Both the position numbers and the translations under genes were made by a program. A stretch of DNA of 64,000 nt from Elmis aenea (Eukaryota > Arthropoda > Insecta > Coleoptera > Elmidae), in contig OX393577.1 of NCBI GenBank assembly GCA_947652605.1, positions 62,830,108 to 62,894,107 of the forward strand, read 5' to 3'. The notes below the pieces were generated by a model. It was not told the origin of the DNA, did no database searches, and saw only the letters and a list, made by a program, of their open reading frames with translations. Of the stretch, positions 58,006 through 64,000 are shown piece after piece. The first letter of the stretch is position 1; every line of letters starts with the position of its first letter.

Positions 58006-59363
58006 CTGGAACATTCAGATATGGAATGTTCAAGTCTGGAAAATGCACCAATAGTAGGGGAGAGTGGCCTAAAATGATCCCCCTAACACCAAAATAGTTC
58101 TAAAATGTAGAAAAAGATTCAAAAATAATCGAGACTTTTTTTATTAAATCCTGTAAACCTTGGACTACAAAATTCATATATCCATTTTGTTTGAGAAAAA
58201 CAAATAATATATATTTTTTAATATAATAGGAAACTATGCAAAAGGATCATTTTACCCTCACAGGTAGGGCAAAATGATCCCCAGTGTAGGGTAAAATGAT
58301 CACAGAATGATTTAGTAGACTACTATATAAAACACTACTCAAACACCCTTCTACGAACTTAAGGGGCCACAGCACAGTAATCGCAGGTGTATTCTCAAGT
58401 CCAGCACACTCATCATATGCTCAGCGCTTGCACTTAACACACTGTGCCTATCCTTCTCCCGCAGAAGATCTTGGAAACGTTTCAAAACAAATAAGGCATT
58501 CTACATCCTCTTCTACATACATTCTACATACACTTCTGACTCACTCTCATCTTCGTCTTCCTTCTTTCTTTTGCAGTCTTTGCCTTTTGCTAGACTTTGC
58601 GTTGGGGGATCATTTTGCCCGAAAGTGGATAATTAGACTCAAATCAAATTAGCAACATGTTGGACGTGCCTGAATTTTTCACAAACACGTCGAATTATAG
58701 ACAAAAGGATGTATTTATGAAAAATATATTACAATTTAGCATTCCTATGACTTTCAAGATATTTTTAGTATAGCTGCCATGGCCTTACCTTAAATCACGA
58801 TGTATAAAAACCACATTTTCTTGTTTACTGTCTACTTGCAATATCTTACCCTCACTTTCGATAGTCTAACTGACACAAGCGACTCAATTAGTGATAGTGA
58901 CGTGTTAAATTTATAGATAAAAGGATTAGTACTAAAATTAAAGTGTGGGGATCATTTTGCCCGCAGGGATCATTTTAGGCCACTCTCCCCTATCATTCAA
59001 TTGAATCGTTCAACGCTGGAATCACTCAACGAAGGAATCGTGCAACGATGGAACCACGCAACACGGGAATCGTTCATCGCTGGAACGCTCAAATCTGGAA
59101 TCCAGAAATTAAGAATGTTTGCTGCCCTCTATATTACAAAAGCCTGTTGTAATATAAAGAGCTGCAAAAATTCTTAATTTTTGGATTCCAGATTTGAACG
59201 TTCCAGCGATGAATGATTCCCGTGTTGCGTGATTCCATCGTTGCGTGATTCCTGCGTTGGGTGATTCCAGCGTTGAACGATTCAAGATTTGAATGATTCT
59301 ACCGGTGCATTTTCCAGATTTGAACATTCCATATTTGAATGTTCCAACTTTTCATGCGGCTCC
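58006..59363. mobile_element. Foldback element of 16-bp-unit family, locus 2
   Basis: The left arm, 58006-58056 plus 58991-59132 (interrupted by a nested 934-bp element), is the reverse complement of the right arm, 59140-59363. Only about seven bases of loop lie between them near 59135. The arms consist of consecutive 15-16-bp units such as GGAATCACTCAACGAA, GGAATCGTGCAACGAT, GGAACCACGCAACACG and GGAATCGTTCATCGCT. The right end has the family terminus TTTTCATGCGGCTCC; the left arm lacks it. Without the insert the element would be about 420 bp. Non-coding. Confidence 0.88.
58057..58990. mobile_element. 934-bp TIR element nested in foldback arm
   Basis: Perfect 24-bp TIRs start GGGGAGAGTGGCCTAAAATG at the left and as the complement at the right. 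A TA duplication (58055-58056 and 58991-58992) restores the host sequence when one copy and the insert are removed. The element contains at least seven AAAATGATC/GATCATTTT motifs in GGG-flanked context (58071, 58245, 58271, 58293, 58608, 58950, 58968). The TA target suggests Tc1/mariner superfamily, perhaps pogo-like as at 31013. The 74-codon frame at 58428-58652 shows no transposase motif, so it is non-autonomous. Confidence 0.9.
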
Positions 59364-59364
59364 T

Positions 59365-60741
59365 ATAAATATACGTTTAAATTTTATTGTGACGTTTCAG
59401 AATAATCATGTGCAAAGCTTCAATTTTGTTCATGCTCTTTAACAATTTCATTTGCACGAAAAAATCAAATTTTATAACTTAAATTCTCAGCTAATGACGA
59501 TGGGAAGTTTTGTCTGATGCCTCTACCACGTTCGTGTGTATGTAGTTTCAAGGATCACCTTATTATCCCTGGGTAACCACTTATTTCCAGCAGGAGCTTG
59601 TACGTTTAGGAACTACTACATTATTATATGTTATAATCAAGCTGGCTTCGTAAATTCGAACGACGCTAACACCCTCATTTGTTGTACTATATATTCAGGG
59701 CCCTGACTTTACTCTATATACTCTTTTTTCCATAAATAACTTCCGTGTATATCAATAGACTTGCAAAAATGTGCTAATCAAATGCGTGACTTGCTTTATA
59801 TTCTGATATTTTATTGCATCGGAAAACTTATACCGTGTCGAGCAATAGGTACTTAATGGTAATTTTTACTGCATTTTTACGTTCACATCTCATGAATATT
59901 ATACAATTAATCTAGCACTAAAATTTTTTATCTAATGTGTATGGCAACTAAGTAGCCTCGCCATATTATTCATGCAGATCTAACGTTTCCACGGCATGTT
60001 GTAATAAAAGGCAATTTACAAAGTAGCCTAACAAAATAACTCGAAAAATGAATCGAATAAAATTGGTTTACTATTTTTCTTTTACTAAAAAGTTCCGAGA
60101 ATTAAACGAAATCCTTTTTGAACATTGCATTTTCAATTACCATGAGAATTTATTTTTGTAATCTATGCAGTACATCAGTGAATTGCAGATTATGGCACAA
60201 AGTGTGCACGATACACCGCGAGCACCGGCTCCAAACTCAGAGATCACGTGGAAAAATTTATATTATATTCGTTTTGTAATGTACCACTGTGACGCGCACG
60301 TTTTTAAATAAAGCCATTTATTCTCTAACTGGCTTGATAAAATGAATATTCCAGTTCACATGCTACCGGAATTAAATTAAACATGAGAGTTATGTATTAA
60401 TTCCATTTTTACCCCGTAGTGAACAATACAGAAACGGTTATTTGAAACGATACAACCGTTTTACACAACAATAACCCCTTATTAACAAATGCTTGAATAA
60501 CAAATTTGAGTGATAAAAATCCCAAATACATTCAGCACAATAAGCTGTTACATAATATTTAATTAACGCAGGCAAAAATACCAATCACTCTAGAAATCGA
60601 TCATAAAAACAGATGGTGTTTTTTTTTCATCAAATAGTTTACCTTTACTGTCTATTTTAAAACAGGTAGGATAGGTAAGGTTAGGTTGGGTGTTGTGTAT
60701 AAGATGAAACAAGACAGAACAATAAAAGCAATGAATAAAGG
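59365..60741. other. No recognised gene; TTAGG-like patch
   Basis: GGTAGGATAGGTAAGGTTAG near 60665 is TTAGG-like, just upstream of MITE copy 3. Otherwise AT-rich with no recognised frame. Confidence 0.4.
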
Positions 60742-60744
60742 AAT

Positions 60745-61200
60745 AGATTTGTTCCAGCAGACGATTTTGTACTAATTCATGAACTGGTTTATGCACATGC
60801 GTTAATTATGGACTAATAAATGTACCTATTAGTCAGCACAACACAACTCAGCAGTCCTACACCTAACAGTAGAAGGACTAATGACTTAATAAATAAATAA
60901 ATAAAGTGTTAACAATCGAAAAAACCAGTGATAACATAAGATTGGGGGGAGGATGGCGATACATAGCTACTAACTGGAGGCCACGTTAGTTGTAAACAGC
61001 GCATGCGTCTAAAAATCCCAGCGCTAGTTCGTGCCTTCGTTCATGTACTGCTTTTACCGTCCACAAACTAGTTCATGAATTGATTCGATAACTGCTGGAA
61101 CAGTCGACTAACCGTCCGATGAATTATAAGAGACTGTGCAGGAACGCAAAATAGATACCATGCTTCATGGAATCGTACACAGTCTTATTGGAACGAACCT
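60745..61200. mobile_element. AGGTTTGTTCC MITE, copy 3 (with insert)
   Basis: Ends AGATTTGTTCCAGCAG and the complement ATTGGAACGAACCT. Flanked by an exact 3-bp duplication AAT (60742-60744 and 61201-61203). The right half follows copy 1 closely (GTTGTAAACAGCGCATGCGT, CAGTCGACTAACCGTCCG). Part of the left half is replaced by an unrelated segment ending in an ATAA run. Confidence 0.75.
60829..60907 (+). repeat. LINE-like 3' tail inserted in MITE
   Basis: A segment with a small stem AGTCCT...AGGACT (60853-60879) followed by (TAAA)n at 60888-60905 interrupts the MITE relative to copies 1 and 2. A hairpin plus a tetranucleotide tail is typical of the 3' end of some non-LTR elements. The family is not identifiable. 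Confidence 0.45.
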
Positions 61201-61204
61201 AATA

Positions 61205-61888
61205 TTGCACTCATGAGGAAGTTACTTCAAATTTTCGCTTGAAAATATGGCTTAAGGAACATTTTTGCTGAGCAAGAATTCGCCAGAAAGTGTATTCAAT
61301 CTCCTTGCATATAATTTTCAGATATATAATTCAAGCCCGTTCGTTATAACAGAGCATATTTAATCGGGGAATCGCTCAGCCGACCACAATTAAATTGGTA
61401 AACAATATTTCAACACAGAAGCATACTTCAGTCCGTCGGGCACACACAATACAGTAGTCGTAATTTATCGCCGGTTAACAGGTATTCGCGGTTTTGCTGG
61501 AGTCGGTGAATTGGTGGCTGTGGTTACGTCGGCGCAGGCCACTTCAGTATCTTAATATGCATGGCACGCTAAAGCCTTTAATGTTTTACTAAAGGAGTAT
61601 TGTTTACTAACGGCCGTATACAATGCAATATACGAAACTCATAAATATCGTAGCGCAACATTCGAGATAACGCCCCGTTACAAATCAAAAATAACAAACT
61701 GAAATGCCGATGCCAGGTGGGAGTCGAAGGAGCGACTGTCCCCAACTGAAATACACTTGCGGTGAACAGCGGGTCACGTATTTATTATGAAATATGATCG
61801 ATATATTATTGTTGTTGGCCGGCCCCGTGCCATTTGATTTAGAAGTCGCTTAAAAATCGATGGGAGGTAATACAAAATTCAAGTAATG
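61205..61888. other. No recognised gene
   Basis: 61400-61860 is GC-richer and single-copy in appearance, with no frame or motif. Confidence 0.4.
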
Positions 61889-62209
61889 TACAGGGTGGTC
61901 CAAACTCGATCGGATTACATGGGTATCTCGCTTTATATTCAAGATAGAGAAACGGTTAAATTACCAAAAATGTGCAGTTTTTTTGACATTGTCTAATTTA
62001 TAATGTGTCATTTCTCCGTTATTGTTGTAAGTATCGAACAATTATATGAAGACCATTTTTAGATATTTTTATGAAAAATTCGATTATACTAAAATATTTT
62101 TTTTTCGGCTCGCCCTTAAAAAGTTATGGCATACTACTTTTTCTTAAATGAAAGCTATAGTTGGCCATGACCCATTTAAATTATTTATTTTTTTCATATT
62201 CCAAATAGA

Positions 62210-62336
62210 CAGGGTGTTTCATTCATTCATTCATTAATTGTGAAAAAATTCGGGAGGTGATTACTTATCGAAAGTTAAAGGGGTCTATCATATAAAATTT
62301 TTGCCTTAGACGTCTCCTTTTAAAGTTACACCCCCC
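62210..62336 (+). repeat. R3 repeat, copy 4 (left part)
   Basis: CAGGGTGTTTC, a short TTCA expansion, then TCGGGAGGTGATTACTTATC, GACGTCTCCTTT and AGTTACACC as in copy 1. It stops at CCCCTTAA where a different sequence begins. Confidence 0.75.
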
Positions 62337-62430
62337 TTAACCCTTTCACTGCGGGAACCGTAATAATCCGCATTTATTTTTCTTGTCCCATGTGTGGGAA
62401 CCGTATAAATATTATGCTAGATACCCATGT
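62337..62430 (+). mobile_element. piggyBac-like terminus (tentative)
   Basis: TTAA is followed directly by CCCTTTCACTGCGGGAACCG, the form of a piggyBac-type tip, at the exact point where the R3 repeat breaks off. GGGAACCGTA recurs 50 bp further as a possible subterminal repeat. No second terminus or restored R3 sequence follows, so a solo end or coincidence remains possible. Confidence 0.35.
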
Positions 62431-62459
62431 AATCCCATCGAATTTGGACCACGCTGTAC

Positions 62460-64000
62460 TGCTACAACGATATAAAGGTAATCTATAATTATTATATCGT
62501 GCAAAGTTAAAGGATTAAAAAGTGTTCCTTTATATTAAGAAATATTGATTATAATATGATAATTTCAGTTGATAAAAATTATGAGTTAATATAATTTGGT
62601 CAGCCAATTAACTTTTTGAACGAATTACGGTTTTTAATTAAAAAAACATAGACATATACAATAAAACAAGAATTTTTAAAAAGTTACACAAAAGCAACTT
62701 CATTATACCTTCGTAAAATTTTATTTTTATTACACTTTCATGTAGTACTAAAAATAGAAAGTCCATTAAAACATAATTAGTAAAATTATCGAGAATTGAA
62801 CGACAATAGCAACCCTATCGGCTCAGAATTAATAACCTGCCGTTCTGCAAGTTTCTGAGCACCGTTTAATAATCAAAATACGACCAAACGCACAGTTACA
62901 ACGGGTTATGGGCCAAATTATACAAGTTTTACAGTTACATTCGCAGTTGGCGTTTGTATAATGCCCACAATAAAAGCGGAATGGTTAAAACGAGTGCTTT
63001 TATGCATCGTTTTAACGAAAAACGAAAGCTTTTACGTTAAAAGCATCCCAATTTAATCTCTGAAATAGGTCCACAACACTACTCCGGCGAACCGATACAT
63101 TTCCATTTCGTTTTCTAATCGAATAATGCCGAGGTGTCCTTGGGCAATCGAATTATTCGCGGGATAATGGAAGGAAGTCTTGTTAAGGACGCCGAGACTA
63201 TTGTGCGGTTACAAGTAACTGCACAGAAAAATTTATCTAAGATTGTTCTGAAAACACCGCATTTGTATGCTGGACGTGCGGCTTTATTTAAGCGCTCTTT
63301 TTAAAAAGTTTATCTTAATTTGGCTGCCGTCAGTGGCAGGGAACATTACGTTTAAGCGTTAATCCGTTGCTAAAATTATATATGCCCTGTAGGTACGTGC
63401 TGCCAGAGGTTAATTCCGCATTAAACATGTAATGTTACTATCTCGGGATACCTTATATCCGAGCTAAGAGCCGGCATATGCTTGCTTGGAACCTCAACAC
63501 ATAAATCAAAATGAAGTTTATTCGACCATTTATTCATAAAACATTAAGCTTTGCATGTCCAAACAACGTTTTTTTTGTTTCCTCTTTGCTTTTTCTGCTT
63601 ATGAAATTCATAAATAACGAATAAAACACGTAACTGTGCTTTTTGTACGACTGCATTTCCATACGATTAGGAGCAACATATTTTTAACCGACATGAAGTG
63701 TTTTTGCTTTGCCGAATCGCAGTGGAGTAAGAATCGGGGGTGTAGCGAGAGCGGTGGACACGAGCCCACAAGTTAAGGGGGCCCATAGGATACAAACAAC
63801 TTGTTTTTCATACATTTAAATAAATTTCTTCTCTGGACTCTGGACCACCCAGTGGTCAATTGCACTTCGCATCTTCCCTAAGACGACAACTTTATCCGAA
63901 GGGCTTGAACGCGGGCCCATTTATTTTTGTTAGCCACTGCTGAATCGTTTGTGATACAGGCAGTTCTCAAATGACGAACAATTTCCGTGTCTCAGGGGCG
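62460..64000. other. No recognised gene
   Basis: 62800-63480 is a GC-richer single-copy-looking part. AT-rich elsewhere. No exon, repeat or RNA gene could be supported up to the window edge. Confidence 0.35.

Larger units (their letters stand above)
61891..62456. mobile_element. CAGGGTGGTCC element with 40-bp TIR, itself invaded
   Basis: The left tip CAGGGTGGTCCAAACTCGAT continues GGATTACATGGGTATCT. The right tip is the complement of CAGCGTGGTCCAAATTCGAT with the same continuation (about 90 percent over 43 bp). TA lies on both sides (61889-61890 and 62457-62458). It contains an R3 fragment (62210-62336) and a piggyBac-like tip. The low complexity (TTCA)n at 62218 lies at the R3 start. Confidence 0.85.

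Overview
The window looks like TE-rich nuclear DNA from an insect. It is AT-rich and has almost no long open frames. It carries a mariner of the irritans type, Jockey-, RTE- and I-clade LINE debris, a tRNA-derived SINE, and many short terminal-inverted-repeat (TIR) elements beginning CAGGGTG next to a TA. A few TTAGG-like patches (the common insect telomere motif) are also present. The order is not decidable from the sequence; a beetle is plausible. I found no convincing host protein-coding exon, tRNA, rRNA or CRISPR array. The longest open frames (107-185 codons) are retroelement fragments or chance.

Layout. 1-1.3 kb: a hairpin-forming inverted repeat abutting a dead mariner transposase. 2.4-3.9 kb: a TA-flanked element with long TIRs. 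4.7-5.2, 21.9-22.3 and 60.7-61.2 kb: three copies of a MITE with 3-bp target duplications. 7.3, 15.3-16.2 and 58.0-59.4 kb: a foldback family whose arms are built of a degenerate 16-bp unit; one copy holds a Tc1-like MITE at its apex, another holds a 934-bp TIR element in one arm. 7.9-8.7 kb: a 5'-truncated Jockey LINE with clear target duplications. 9.8-13.1 kb: stacked CAGGGTG-end repeats, an I-clade LINE tail and a hAT MITE. 20.8-21.3, 32.7-33.9 and 34.9-35.1 kb: more Jockey debris. 24.8-25.2 kb: the tail of another LINE. 29.3 and 39.2 kb: RTE-type tails. 31.0-31.6 kb: a pogo-like remnant with a C-terminal zinc finger. 36.1-38.0 kb: hAT-like MITE, 184-bp tandem duplication and palindromic MITEs. 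44.3-44.5 kb: the SINE. 46.7 kb: a 42-bp tandem array. 47.9-48.4 kb: a possible solo LTR. 49.0-50.9 and 52.1-52.8 kb: two large inverted-repeat elements of the CAGGGTG type. 54.5-56.6 kb: a 2-kb foldback element. 61.9-62.5 kb: a composite of nested TIR elements.

The coding remnants do not form a working pathway. The window is a record of successive insertions, and nesting order can be read at several places. The most interesting signals are the foldback family with its reiterated 16-bp unit, a 3' hairpin shared between an I-clade LINE and the SINE with compensatory stem changes, and the 1.9-kb inverted-repeat element that keeps a transposase-like helix-turn-helix frame in its loop. The stretches between elements look single-copy within the window and are probably intronic or intergenic. 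All coordinates and comparisons were read by eye, with no alignment or database search.
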